DNA of 48,129 nt, from positions 1 to 48,129 of the forward strand of contig DXOJ01000823.1 in assembly GCA_019412865.1 (NCBI GenBank), read 5' to 3'. The notes under the pieces were generated by a model. That model saw nothing but the letters and a program-made list of their open reading frames with translations, did no database searches and was not told where the DNA came from. The DNA is from Bacteroides sp. GTDB lineage: Bacteria; Bacteroidota; Bacteroidia; Bacteroidales; Bacteroidaceae. Numbering within the stretch: position 1 is the stretch's first letter; each line of letters begins with the position of its first letter. Shown one piece after another: positions 1-8,089 of the stretch. Made by a program: the position numbers and the translations under genes.

Positions 1-61
1 AGTTAATTTATTGTTAAACGGAATAAGAGATTAGGATATTAGCATAGAATACGTGAGACCG

Positions 62-274
62 CTAAACTTATATCCAAGTGCAGGTTCTGGACTACCTCTG
101 TGTTGAATATAAGCAAAAACAGCTCACGCCCTTGACTGTATATCAGCACCTAAGTGCAGCATACAAACCAAAGGGAGAACGTTTTGTTTATTTCCTCAAC
201 ACAGCTCGAATTGTCCAGATTCGCACTTGAGAAAAAGCACTAAACGCTTCCTTATAATAAAGACGTCCTAAAGG
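62..274 (-). ncRNA. ssrS: Probable 6S RNA (ssrS)
   Basis: Read on the minus strand, this stretch folds into one long interrupted hairpin, the shape of 6S RNA, which binds the housekeeping RNA polymerase holoenzyme. Visible pairings from the outside in: CAAGTGC (223-229) with GCACTTG (75-81); TCTGGAC with GTCCAGA; an asymmetric bubble of 8 versus 5 nt; CTGTGTTGA with TCAACACAG; ATAA/CAAAAC with GTTTTG/TTAT; CCCTT with AAGGG; and a terminal GCAC-TTAG-GTGC hairpin. The paired core is 155 nt, so with flanks the RNA would be near the usual 180-200 nt. A -7 box (TATATTTG) lies at 281-288, placing the 5' end near 274. The 3' end is a guess. No ORF of note lies here. It could be another structured RNA, but tmRNA, SRP RNA and RNase P do not fit. 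Confidence 0.6.
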
Positions 275-280
275 ACAGTA

Positions 281-288
281 CAAATATA
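281..288 (-). promoter_or_regulatory. -7 promoter box of the putative 6S RNA
   Basis: The minus strand reads TATATTTG, an exact match to the Bacteroides -7 consensus TAnnTTTG. No clear TTG/TTTG -33 element lies at the usual distance. Confidence 0.4.
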
Positions 289-486
289 CTACAATTTTTC
301 TTTAATTGTGCTTTTCATATATCAAATCTACATATCCAAGCCGTTTGTTTTTCATTGATATAAGACCTATAAAACTTTGTATATCAATCGATATTCTTGT
401 GTCATATCTATTCTAACGAAGCAGAGAAGTAAGCTATATTGATTACTTCTTCTCAATACCGCTTACTTCTCATACAATCTATTAAT

Positions 487-723
487 AGAAAAGTTGCTCT
501 TGATTAAGTCCAAACTTTCTTTTTATTAACAGTAAAGTTGCTTTTCATCCGTTCCAATCTATAAATGCAACCTTCATTTATAAAAACAAAGGTTCCGTTT
601 TTAAAAACAAAGCTTGCATTTATAAAAATGAAGCTTGCATTTTAAGTTTGTAAATAATAAAAGAGAAGTTTACTATTAGACGAAAGGAAGTTTAGACTTA
701 ATCAAAAGAAACTTTATTGTTAA
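487..723. repeat. Long imperfect palindrome, AT-rich
   Basis: The arms 488-545 and 662-718 are inverted copies of each other with roughly three quarters of positions matching; the best block is TTGATTAAGTC at 500-510 against GACTTAATCAA at 695-705. The centre holds a second nested inverted pair, AATGCAACCTTCATTT (564-579) against AAAATGAAGCTTGCATT (625-641), and short direct repeats of the type AAAACAAAGgTT. There is no ORF and no transposase. It could be a miniature mobile element remnant or a dispersed intergenic palindrome; copy number in the genome would decide. Confidence 0.5.
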
Positions 724-769
724 TACTCAAGGAGGAGAATAACTATTATTCAGTTGGATATCATCCTAA

Positions 770-832
770 TAAAAAAAGTCTCGTATATCATGTGAAACAG
801 CTCATTCAGCTATCTTTATGATATACGAGACT
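770..832 (-). terminator. Rho-independent terminator downstream of glmM
   Basis: A perfect 15-bp inverted repeat (818-832 and 777-791, arm ATGATATACGAGACT) is followed on the minus strand by a run of seven T. It lies 36 nt after the glmM stop codon. Confidence 0.85.
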
Positions 833-867
833 CCAATGTTATAAACAAGATCCTATTCTACAGGATA

Positions 868-2256
868 TTATTTTGCTAATTCGTTAATTACATCCATAAT
901 TTTCTGACCGATTTCTTCGGCAGCTTCCATGGTAGACGCTTCGCTATATACGCGGATGATTGGCTCTGTATTACTTTTACGCAAATGTACCCATTTGTCG
1001 GCAAAGTCAATCTTCACACCATCGATATCGTTGATTTCTTCATTCTTATAGATTTCCTTTACTTTTGCAAGGATAGCATCTACATCGATCTCCGGAGTCA
1101 GGTCGACACGGTTCTTAGCTATGAAGTAAGGAGGATAAGTGGCACGAAGCTCGCTAACTTTCTTTCCTTCATGAGCCAGATGGCTAAGGAATAAAGCAAT
1201 ACCTACCAATGCATCACGGCCATAGTGGCTGGCAGGATAGATCACTCCACCATTTCCTTCACCACCGATAACGGCATTGGTTGCTTTCATCTTCGTTACA
1301 ACGTTTACTTCGCCTACTGCAGAAGCACTGTATTCCATACCATATTTACGGGTTACGTCACGCAGGGCACGGGTAGAGCTCAAATTGGAAACTGTATTAC
1401 CCGGAGTATGTTTCAGTACATAGTCAGCCACAGTAACCAGTGTATATTCCTCACCGTACATTACACCATTTTCGCAGATCATTGCCAAACGGTCAACGTC
1501 CGGGTCTACAACGAATGCTACATCTGCTTTGCCCCCTTTCATCAGGTTCATGATGTCACCGAGGTTCTTTTCAAGCGGTTCGGGATTGTGTTGGAAATTT
1601 CCGGTAGGTTCACAGTAGAGTTTTTCTACATGTTTCACACCCAAACGTTCAAGAAGTTCAGGGAGAATGATACCGCCTACAGAATTCACACAGTCAATCG
1701 CTACACGGAAATTGGCTTTCTTAATAGCTTCTACATCTACCAGGTCGAGAGCCAATACACTGTCGATATGTTTCTGATTATAAGTCAGGTCTTTGCGGTA
1801 AGATCCCAGATGGTCGACATCGGCATAGTCAAATTCTTCAGCTTCAGCAATACGAAGTACTTCGTTGCCTTCGGCTGCATTCAGAAATTCACCATGTTCA
1901 TTCAGCAATTTTAGTGCGTTCCACTGTTTCGGGTTATGAGAAGCTGTCAGGATAATACCGCCACAGGCACCTTCCATTGTTACAGCAAGTTCTGTGGTCG
2001 GGGTAGAAGCAAGATCAATGTCTACTACATCCCAGCCCATTCCCATCAATGTGCCGACTACTACGTTTTTTACCATTTCACCGGAAATGCGGGCATCACG
2101 TCCCACAACAATCTTATTACTCTTTGCCTTGCAGGTTCTACGAATCAAAGTAGCATAAGCCGAGGTAAATTTTACAATGTCAAGCGGGTTTAGTCCTTCT
2201 CCCGCTCCTCCGCCGATAGTTCCGCGGATTCCAGAGATAGATTTGATTAGAGTCAT
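868..2256 (-). CDS. glmM: Phosphoglucosamine mutase
   Basis: Alpha-D-phosphohexomutase superfamily protein of 462 residues, the usual length. It should interconvert glucosamine-6-phosphate and glucosamine-1-phosphate in the cytoplasm, feeding UDP-GlcNAc for peptidoglycan and lipid A. Visible signatures are the phosphoserine loop TASHNP (104-109, catalytic Ser106), the metal loop DPDVDR (251-256), the sugar-specificity loop GGEGNGGV (331-338) and the C-terminal phosphate-binding RKSNTEPIIRVYSEA. The start is the ATG of MTLIKSISGIRGT, which matches the family's conserved N-terminal 'fGTdGiRG'-type motif. The DUF4827 gene lies 41 nt upstream on the same strand, suggesting co-transcription. Phosphomannomutase activity cannot be excluded from sequence alone, since Bacteroides enzymes of this family are annotated both ways. 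Confidence 0.9.
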   Translation of the reverse strand: MTLIKSISGIRGTIGGGAGEGLNPLDIVKFTSAYATLIRRTCKAKSNKIVVGRDARISGEMVKNVVVGTLMGMGWDVVDIDLASTPTTELAVTMEGACGGIILTASHNPKQWNALKLLNEHGEFLNAAEGNEVLRIAEAEEFDYADVDHLGSYRKDLTYNQKHIDSVLALDLVDVEAIKKANFRVAIDCVNSVGGIILPELLERLGVKHVEKLYCEPTGNFQHNPEPLEKNLGDIMNLMKGGKADVAFVVDPDVDRLAMICENGVMYGEEYTLVTVADYVLKHTPGNTVSNLSSTRALRDVTRKYGMEYSASAVGEVNVVTKMKATNAVIGGEGNGGVIYPASHYGRDALVGIALFLSHLAHEGKKVSELRATYPPYFIAKNRVDLTPEIDVDAILAKVKEIYKNEEINDIDGVKIDFADKWVHLRKSNTEPIIRVYSEASTMEAAEEIGQKIMDVINELAK

Positions 2257-2297
2257 AGGTCTTTACTTAAAGATTTGATTTATTTAATGTTAGTGGT

Positions 2298-2993
2298 CTA
2301 GCTTTTTGCTTTCTCAAACTTCCGGATATCATAGAAATAAGGATTGACATATTGTTGTGCAGTTGTATGTCCCATCTTAGAAGGTACAATCAGGCGTACA
2401 TGTGCATTATTACGCAAATAAGGTAAGGCAATCAGCCATCCAGATGGAATTGCAGTTCCATAACCATTAGCAACTGTCCACAAATAGTCATAATCAAAAT
2501 CACCAGATAAAACGATTCCATAAACAGTAGATGTGTTTTGCACATAACGGAATGTTAATGGAGACTTATAATATTCAGAGATATCCATCCATTTTTCCAA
2601 AGGAACATTGAAACATGTAGTATCTCCTGTCATCATATCCTGTTCTACATAGCGGGTGCAAATGACATTATTGTTAGCAAAAGTATCTACCTCATTAATA
2701 ACTTCAACTCCATCCTTATCCTCTTTTCCTCCCCGATCTACGATCTGCATATATACGCCATTGGAGAAAGCAACGTATTCGTCATATCCATTCCCCGCTT
2801 CTTTAGAAGCTGTAATAGTATCCCGTTCAAACTCTTCCAGTGAAATGACACGGATATCATTATCTTTGATGAACTTATTCACCGCATTTTTCTCGTCTTC
2901 CAGCATTTCTGCATAAGTCTTCGAATTGTCGCATGCCTGGAACAGACTTCCGGCGGTTAACAAAGAGAGAAATAAAAATACAAGTTTCTTCAT
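2298..2993 (-). CDS. DUF4827 lipoprotein
   Basis: Protein of 231 residues with a lipoprotein signal: basic MKK, hydrophobic stretch, lipobox ending at Cys21 (SLFQAC), then D-N-S. The mature part matches my recollection of DUF4827, a Bacteroidales-specific family with an FKBP-like (peptidyl-prolyl isomerase) fold; the C-terminal segment with SGDFDYDYLWTVANGYGTAIPSGW resembles the FKBP substrate-pocket region. It probably sits in the outer membrane or periplasm. It has its own likely promoter (TACATTTG on the minus strand at 3020-3027) and is followed closely by glmM. The true function is unknown. Confidence 0.8.
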   Translation of the reverse strand: MKKLVFLFLSLLTAGSLFQACDNSKTYAEMLEDEKNAVNKFIKDNDIRVISLEEFERDTITASKEAGNGYDEYVAFSNGVYMQIVDRGGKEDKDGVEVINEVDTFANNNVICTRYVEQDMMTGDTTCFNVPLEKWMDISEYYKSPLTFRYVQNTSTVYGIVLSGDFDYDYLWTVANGYGTAIPSGWLIALPYLRNNAHVRLIVPSKMGHTTAQQYVNPYFYDIRKFEKAKS

Positions 2994-3019
2994 TATCTGT
3001 TATTTAGCTATATTCCGCA

Positions 3020-3027
3020 CAAATGTA
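3020..3027 (-). promoter_or_regulatory. -7 box of the DUF4827-glmM unit
   Basis: The minus strand reads TACATTTG (TAnnTTTG), 27 nt before the DUF4827 ATG. No convincing -33 element. Confidence 0.45.
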
Positions 3028-3111
3028 TCTCAAAATCATTAAAAGTTGAAAGGGGGAAGTTGAAAGTTCGTATCTTTTAACCTTTCCATATTCACTTTTA
3101 ACCTTCCATCT

Positions 3112-4149
3112 TTAGCTTTTCGCTGTTAGTAAAGGTTTATATTTCTCAAGCGCTTTCTCAAAGACCGCTTTTGCCTCTTCCATCGTTCCGAAAAATTCAC
3201 CGCCCGAAGCATTCAAGTGGCCTCCTCCATGGAAGAATTCGGCAGCTAACTGATTGCATGGGAAGGTTCCTACTGAACGAAGGGATATTTTAATCATCGG
3301 TTTCTCGGTATCTTCCCTCAAGAAGCAAGAGAAACAGACATTTTTAATGGAAAGGGGAATATTAACAAAGCCTTCGCTATCGCCTTTTATATAGTTAAAT
3401 TTGCTTTGCTCTGCTTTTGTCAGGGTGATTAGAGCCGAATTAGATTCCGAATACACAGTCATGTTCGATAATACATATCCCATCAAACGTAAACGGCTCT
3501 CCGAATAGGTGTTGTACACCTTACGATAAATATCATCTTTATCGATTCCTTTAGAAAGGAGTTCGCTAATGATAAAATAAATCTCCCGGTTGTTCGAGTT
3601 ATAGGTGAACCCACCGGTATCTGTCATCATCCCTGTGTAGATACATTCTGCGCCTTCCTTAGAGATATCACTGAAATATCCCATACGGCAGATGAGACGG
3701 AATATCAGTTCGGAAGTAGAAGATATTTTGGGATAGGACATTACTATCTTACAGAAATCTTCGGGATACAAATGATGATCGATCATTATTTTACGTGCCG
3801 GAGAAGCGGCCACAGCATCTGCCATATCGTCGATACGCTTCAGTGCATTGAAATCGAGGCAACAGATGACGTCTGCTTCGGCGATCAATTTATCTGCAAA
3901 GTCTTTGTAACGGTCATACAACAGGATATCCTTACTGCCCGGCATCCACCGCAGAAAATCGGGAAAAGCATTCGGCACAATTACGTTTACTGTTTTCTCT
4001 TGTGAATCTAAAAAATGATATAATCCCAATGAAGAACCGATAGCATCGCCGTCAGGAGAAACATGAGATACAATTACTATTTTGTCGGCCCGTTCAAACC
4101 ATTTGGTAAAATGGTCTATTTTGGCTTGTTCAATTACTTTCGTCAACAT
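3112..4149 (-). CDS. nrnA: NrnA-like DHH/DHHA1 phosphoesterase
   Basis: Bifunctional oligoribonuclease / pAp-phosphatase type protein of 345 residues. It degrades 2-5 nt RNA fragments and the sulfur-assimilation by-product pAp. Motifs are SPDGDAIGS (31-39), the second metal site CCLDFN (96-101), DHH (124-126), and the DHHA1 substrate site GGGHLNASGG (308-317). The frame stays open upstream to 4434, but that extension runs antisense through the tail of comEC and looks unlike any protein. The ATG at 4149 (MLTKVIEQ) gives family length, and a -7 box TACATTTG sits 23 nt upstream of it, so I chose it. comEC ends 46 nt upstream on the same strand. Confidence 0.88.
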   Translation of the reverse strand: MLTKVIEQAKIDHFTKWFERADKIVIVSHVSPDGDAIGSSLGLYHFLDSQEKTVNVIVPNAFPDFLRWMPGSKDILLYDRYKDFADKLIAEADVICCLDFNALKRIDDMADAVAASPARKIMIDHHLYPEDFCKIVMSYPKISSTSELIFRLICRMGYFSDISKEGAECIYTGMMTDTGGFTYNSNNREIYFIISELLSKGIDKDDIYRKVYNTYSESRLRLMGYVLSNMTVYSESNSALITLTKAEQSKFNYIKGDSEGFVNIPLSIKNVCFSCFLREDTEKPMIKISLRSVGTFPCNQLAAEFFHGGGHLNASGGEFFGTMEEAKAVFEKALEKYKPLLTAKS

Positions 4150-4171
4150 ACTCTTATACTTTATCAAGGTG

Positions 4172-4179
4172 CAAATGTA
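4172..4179 (-). promoter_or_regulatory. -7 box of nrnA
   Basis: The minus strand reads TACATTTG, with a TTG about 22 nt upstream. It decides the nrnA start at 4149 because the longer reading frame would begin upstream of the transcript. Confidence 0.5.
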
Positions 4180-4195
4180 CGATAAATCTTTGTAC

Positions 4196-6289
4196 TTAGA
4201 GCAAAAAGCGGACAGAACCTTCGTCGGATAGCGAGATAAACCGCAGACCGGATTGCTTGCATTCGCTTTCAAGGAGGTGTCTGCGGTATTCCGAGAGAGA
4301 TGCGTCCAATATGACGTAAGAGATAGAAAAGATTTGGGTGAGCTCTTCCAGATGTCCGTCATACCCTTTGCATAAGTAAAGATACTGAATATATAACGGA
4401 GAAACAGTGGTTTTGTTCCGCCAATGGTTATCATTTATTACACAAATATGACAGCCATGATAGGATATAATCTGCTGCTGACGGTTAAGTTCCATATACC
4501 GGCAATCGCCAGTTATTTCTTTGGGAGGCAGAAGGTGATGATGCTTCCAATAGTTAGCAGTCATGCGTTTCAGACGTTTTTCATTGGGGATAGTATCTAC
4601 ATAGTTTATCCAGGAACGTCCATCGCTCTCAATGCAATGTACTGCAGGGCAACCGCGCACGTTATAAAAGACCAGACTTGTCCGGGGACGATCTAGCCAA
4701 TAGATTGTTGCATGATAAGTCCCTAGTAATAAGATAGAAAAAAGACAAATCAATAAATTCCGGTATCGACGGTTCAGGAAATAATAGGTTAACAAAGAGC
4801 CAACGATATAGATACCCAATATTTCTGACTGATAAAGCCAGATTCCATCTATAGAAGCGTAAGGAAGCTGTTCCACCCATCGGACGAAGAAATTAAGTCC
4901 TTCCAATAGTTTCTTAACACCTTCGGCCACTACGATCTGAAGCCACGAAAGAGGAGTCAGAAGAAGCATAATGACAGCAGCATACAGGATAATCGTAATA
5001 AAAGGGATAACAACCAAGTTCGTCAATAGAAAATGTACAGAGAACCGGGAGAAATAAAACATGACAAGCGGAGCCGTTCCTATTTGTGCAGCAACAGACA
5101 CACTTATCAGTCCCCAAATATATTTTCCTATTCTACCTTTCACCGTAATCAGTTGATAGATTGGCTTTTGAATTAATAGGATGGAAGCAACAGCAAGGAA
5201 AGAGAGCTGGAAACCAACATCAAACAACCATGCCGGATTGCAGAATAACATCAACCATGCAGCTGCCGCCAATGTATTTAAAGATAGCGGTTGGCGACCA
5301 ACCATATCTGCCATTGCTAAAATCGAAAACATACTGACCGAGCGTACTACCGAAGGAGAAAGTCCTGTGAAAAAGGCAAAAGCCCATAATAGGATAAGAA
5401 GAAGAACAGAACGTATAACTCTACCTATATTTCCTCTTCGGGCAATAGGTTTCAGTATGAAAAAGAGCAATGTATATAAAAGCCCGATATGCAAACCGGA
5501 TAGAGCTAGAATATGACTTGCACCGGCCACCGAATAACTCTCACGAACCGAATCACTTAATTCCGTTTTGTCTCCTATGGTCAGTGCTGAAAGTACAGCC
5601 AGTTCATCGCCGGAAAACCCTAGTTTCTGATAAAGTGAAATCATCTTTCTTCGGCAAGAGCTGGCTATACTTTTGAGATCAAGGTTATTCATTCCGTCCT
5701 GTTTTGTCCATTTCCCGGATGCAACATATCCTGTTCCACTGATTCCTTTCCGCATCAGGAAGCGGGCATAATCAAATTCATCAAAGTTGCGATTGTTGAA
5801 AGGGGGAGAAATACGGGCAGAAATCAGCAGTTCATCTCCACTATTCAACCGGGTGACGGCCGAATCTTGCTGTAGATAAAGGATTGCAGCACGTTCTATC
5901 GGATATGTGCCGGTAGTATCACGCCGTTCCTTTAATAATGTCTGACAGAGGTAAGTATGTTCTTTCGCTTGAGGTGCATCCGTTATTAAAACCCGATACA
6001 CTGTTTCTTCTTCCGGAAAAGAGTAGACAGCGTGTTGTAATTGCCAAGTTATTCCAAGCCATCCTCCTATAAAACAAAGGATAGAGACTGCTAATCCAAA
6101 ACACCATCGCAAAGAATGGCGTTTCAGGAAATAAAGAACAAACAATAAAGCAATACAAAGGCCAAGGGTTAGAATACTCCAAAAAGGTTCTCGTGAACGG
6201 TCAAAAAAATGATCTCCACAAAAAACGCCTGTTATCCAAGGGATAATCAGGCGTATATAGGGATATCGATGGATGTAAAAAGTACTCAA
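4196..6289 (-). CDS. comEC: ComEC/Rec2-type DNA-uptake channel
   Basis: Polytopic inner-membrane protein of 697 residues. N-terminal helices come first, then a soluble OB-like DUF4131 region (about 90-195), then the Competence domain opening with SHILALSGLHIGL (258-270), its most conserved motif, and a further series of membrane helices to about 530. The family moves single-stranded DNA across the inner membrane during transformation. The C-terminal region (about 540-697) stands where other ComEC proteins carry a metallo-beta-lactamase nuclease, but I see no HxHxDH zinc motif, so that domain is absent or degenerate. rpe ends 8 nt upstream, so they are likely one operon. Confidence 0.85.
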   Translation of the reverse strand: MSTFYIHRYPYIRLIIPWITGVFCGDHFFDRSREPFWSILTLGLCIALLFVLYFLKRHSLRWCFGLAVSILCFIGGWLGITWQLQHAVYSFPEEETVYRVLITDAPQAKEHTYLCQTLLKERRDTTGTYPIERAAILYLQQDSAVTRLNSGDELLISARISPPFNNRNFDEFDYARFLMRKGISGTGYVASGKWTKQDGMNNLDLKSIASSCRRKMISLYQKLGFSGDELAVLSALTIGDKTELSDSVRESYSVAGASHILALSGLHIGLLYTLLFFILKPIARRGNIGRVIRSVLLLILLWAFAFFTGLSPSVVRSVSMFSILAMADMVGRQPLSLNTLAAAAWLMLFCNPAWLFDVGFQLSFLAVASILLIQKPIYQLITVKGRIGKYIWGLISVSVAAQIGTAPLVMFYFSRFSVHFLLTNLVVIPFITIILYAAVIMLLLTPLSWLQIVVAEGVKKLLEGLNFFVRWVEQLPYASIDGIWLYQSEILGIYIVGSLLTYYFLNRRYRNLLICLFSILLLGTYHATIYWLDRPRTSLVFYNVRGCPAVHCIESDGRSWINYVDTIPNEKRLKRMTANYWKHHHLLPPKEITGDCRYMELNRQQQIISYHGCHICVINDNHWRNKTTVSPLYIQYLYLCKGYDGHLEELTQIFSISYVILDASLSEYRRHLLESECKQSGLRFISLSDEGSVRFLL

Positions 6290-6297
6290 CAGAAGAG

Positions 6298-6948
6298 TTA
6301 CAGTTCGTGCAACTGACGAATCATCGCTTCCGGATCCGGTGCCGCAAAGACAGCATTACCAGCCACTAACACATCGGCTCCCGCCTCAACCAAACGGGCA
6401 CCTGTTTCCAGATTCACCCCACCGTCTACTTCAATCAGCGCTTTCGAACCTGTCCGTTCAATCAGGGCACGCAGTTCACGAACTTTTTCTACTGAATGTT
6501 CGATAAACTTCTGTCCGCCAAATCCCGGATTCACGCTCATGATAAGCACCATATATACATCCCGGATAATATCTTGTAAAAGAGCTACAGGAGTGGCCGG
6601 ATTGATAGTTACAGCAGGCTGCATCCCGGCTTCTCTGATTTGTTGAATCACCCGATGCAGATGCGGGCAAGCTTCATAATGCACATTCATCGTATGGGCG
6701 CCCAACGCTTTTACCTCCGGAATAAACTTTTCCGGATTCACAATCATCAAATGCACATCCAGCGGTTTCCGGCTTAACTTCGCCACATATTTCAGTACCG
6801 GAAAGCCAAATGAAATGTTCGGAACAAATACTCCGTCCATAATATCAATATGTACCCACTCCGCTTCACTGCGGTTTACCATTTCAATATCCTTTGCCAA
6901 ATATCCAAAATCGGCAGAAAGAATGGAAGGAGCGATAATCGGTTTCAT
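6298..6948 (-). CDS. rpe: Ribulose-phosphate 3-epimerase
   Basis: TIM-barrel enzyme of 216 residues that interconverts ribulose-5-phosphate and xylulose-5-phosphate in the pentose phosphate pathway. Key positions are visible: PSILSADF (7-14), metal ligands in HIDIMDG (His33, Asp35) and DVHLM (His66), MSVNPGFGGQ (137-146) for the flexible loop and phosphate, and Asp175 in EVDGGVN. Length is typical. The 98 nt upstream to fmt show no clear promoter. Confidence 0.95.
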   Translation of the reverse strand: MKPIIAPSILSADFGYLAKDIEMVNRSEAEWVHIDIMDGVFVPNISFGFPVLKYVAKLSRKPLDVHLMIVNPEKFIPEVKALGAHTMNVHYEACPHLHRVIQQIREAGMQPAVTINPATPVALLQDIIRDVYMVLIMSVNPGFGGQKFIEHSVEKVRELRALIERTGSKALIEVDGGVNLETGARLVEAGADVLVAGNAVFAAPDPEAMIRQLHEL

Positions 6949-7046
6949 AATTCTTTTATTTTAGGTTCTAGCCGTCTCTTATTCGGGACGTTTTATTCTA
7001 TTTATAATCTAATGGCTTACTCGTTTTAATCTGCTCATCCGATTAA

Positions 7047-8018
7047 TTACTTCATCAGACAACCATCTTCCAGGTGATATCCACGAAGCAATTCATCTAT
7101 TTTCAGACGTTTTTTACCGGGAAGCTGTAAAGAAAGGATAGATACAAATCCATCCGGTACAGCTACTTTCATGAATTTCTTTCCATCGGTCACGATTGTT
7201 CCTGTAGCTAATTGATGTGATTCATAAATCTTCTCGCTTTCAAATATCTTCACGACCACTGCTGCTCCTTCTTCAGAAGTAACCAGTTCACTCCAGGCAG
7301 CAGGATAAGGTGATAATCCACGGATAAAATCGTATATCTTCTTCACCGGCTGATTCCAGTCAATCCGGCAGGTTTCTTTAAAGATCTTCGGAGCAGGACG
7401 AAGTTCACCGACAACTGCCATTTCTTCTTGAGGAATCGGTTTTACCGTTCCATTCAATATAGCGTCTACCGTTTCAAGAACCAGTTTTCCTCCCAGCACC
7501 ATCAACTTATCATGTACCACTTCCACATTATCCGTATCTGCAATAGGCACACGCACTTGCTGAATGACTTCTCCGGTGTCTATCTCGTGTTTCAAAAAGA
7601 AAGTAGTAATTCCGGTTTCCGTATCACCATTGATTACTGCCCAATTAATGGGGGCAGCTCCACGGTATTGAGGAAGCAAAGAAGCATGAAGATTGAACGT
7701 ACCCAGTCGTGGCATATTCCATACCACTTCCGGCAACATACGAAAAGCAACTACAATCTGCAAGTCCGCCTTCCATTCACGCAATGCTTCTACAAAAGCC
7801 TCATCTTTCAACCTTTCCGGTTGAAGTAACGGCAAATTTTGTTCAAGCGCATATTGCTTTACAGGAGAATACTGAATCTTATGTCCGCGTCCGGCAGGCT
7901 TATCGGGCATTGTAATCACACCCACTACATTATAACCGCCTTCTACTAATTGACGCAGGGCCTCTACCGCAAAATCGGGAGTCCCCATATATACTATTCT
8001 TAAATCTTCTTTTTTCAT
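7047..8018 (-). CDS. fmt: Methionyl-tRNA formyltransferase
   Basis: Protein of 323 residues that formylates initiator Met-tRNA using 10-formyl-tetrahydrofolate. The N-terminal Rossmann domain has RIVYMGTPDFAV (7-18) and the catalytic signature FNLHASLLPQYRGAAPINWA (108-127) with the Asn109-His111 pair and Asp147 in HEIDTGE. A C-terminal OB domain follows. An in-frame start 13 codons upstream (8057) exists, but MKKEDLRIVYMGTP at 8018 is the natural N-terminus of the family. The ClC gene lies 71 nt upstream. Confidence 0.92.
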   Translation of the reverse strand: MKKEDLRIVYMGTPDFAVEALRQLVEGGYNVVGVITMPDKPAGRGHKIQYSPVKQYALEQNLPLLQPERLKDEAFVEALREWKADLQIVVAFRMLPEVVWNMPRLGTFNLHASLLPQYRGAAPINWAVINGDTETGITTFFLKHEIDTGEVIQQVRVPIADTDNVEVVHDKLMVLGGKLVLETVDAILNGTVKPIPQEEMAVVGELRPAPKIFKETCRIDWNQPVKKIYDFIRGLSPYPAAWSELVTSEEGAAVVVKIFESEKIYESHQLATGTIVTDGKKFMKVAVPDGFVSILSLQLPGKKRLKIDELLRGYHLEDGCLMK

Positions 8019-8089
8019 AATCGTCTTATAATCTGCATAGAAACCTGTTATCTGCATAAGCCCGGCTCCGGCATCTTGCCGATTGTCAG

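Noticed and set aside
424..471. 11-bp inverted repeat GAGAAGTAAGC / GCTTACTTCTC as a terminator
   Set aside because: No T-tract on either side and a 26-nt loop; probably chance or part of the palindromic neighbourhood.
1..867. tRNA, tmRNA or SRP RNA in the left non-coding region
   Set aside because: No cloverleaf, no SRP GGAA domain, no tmRNA tag frame; only the rod-like hairpin is supported.
1225..1914. Plus-strand open frame of 229 codons
   Set aside because: It is the antisense shadow of glmM, whose motifs and codon pattern are clear; the shadow has no domain and no start signal.
4150..4434. N-terminal extension of nrnA by 95 codons
   Set aside because: It lies out of frame over the 3' end of comEC, upstream of the likely nrnA promoter, and resembles no DHH protein.
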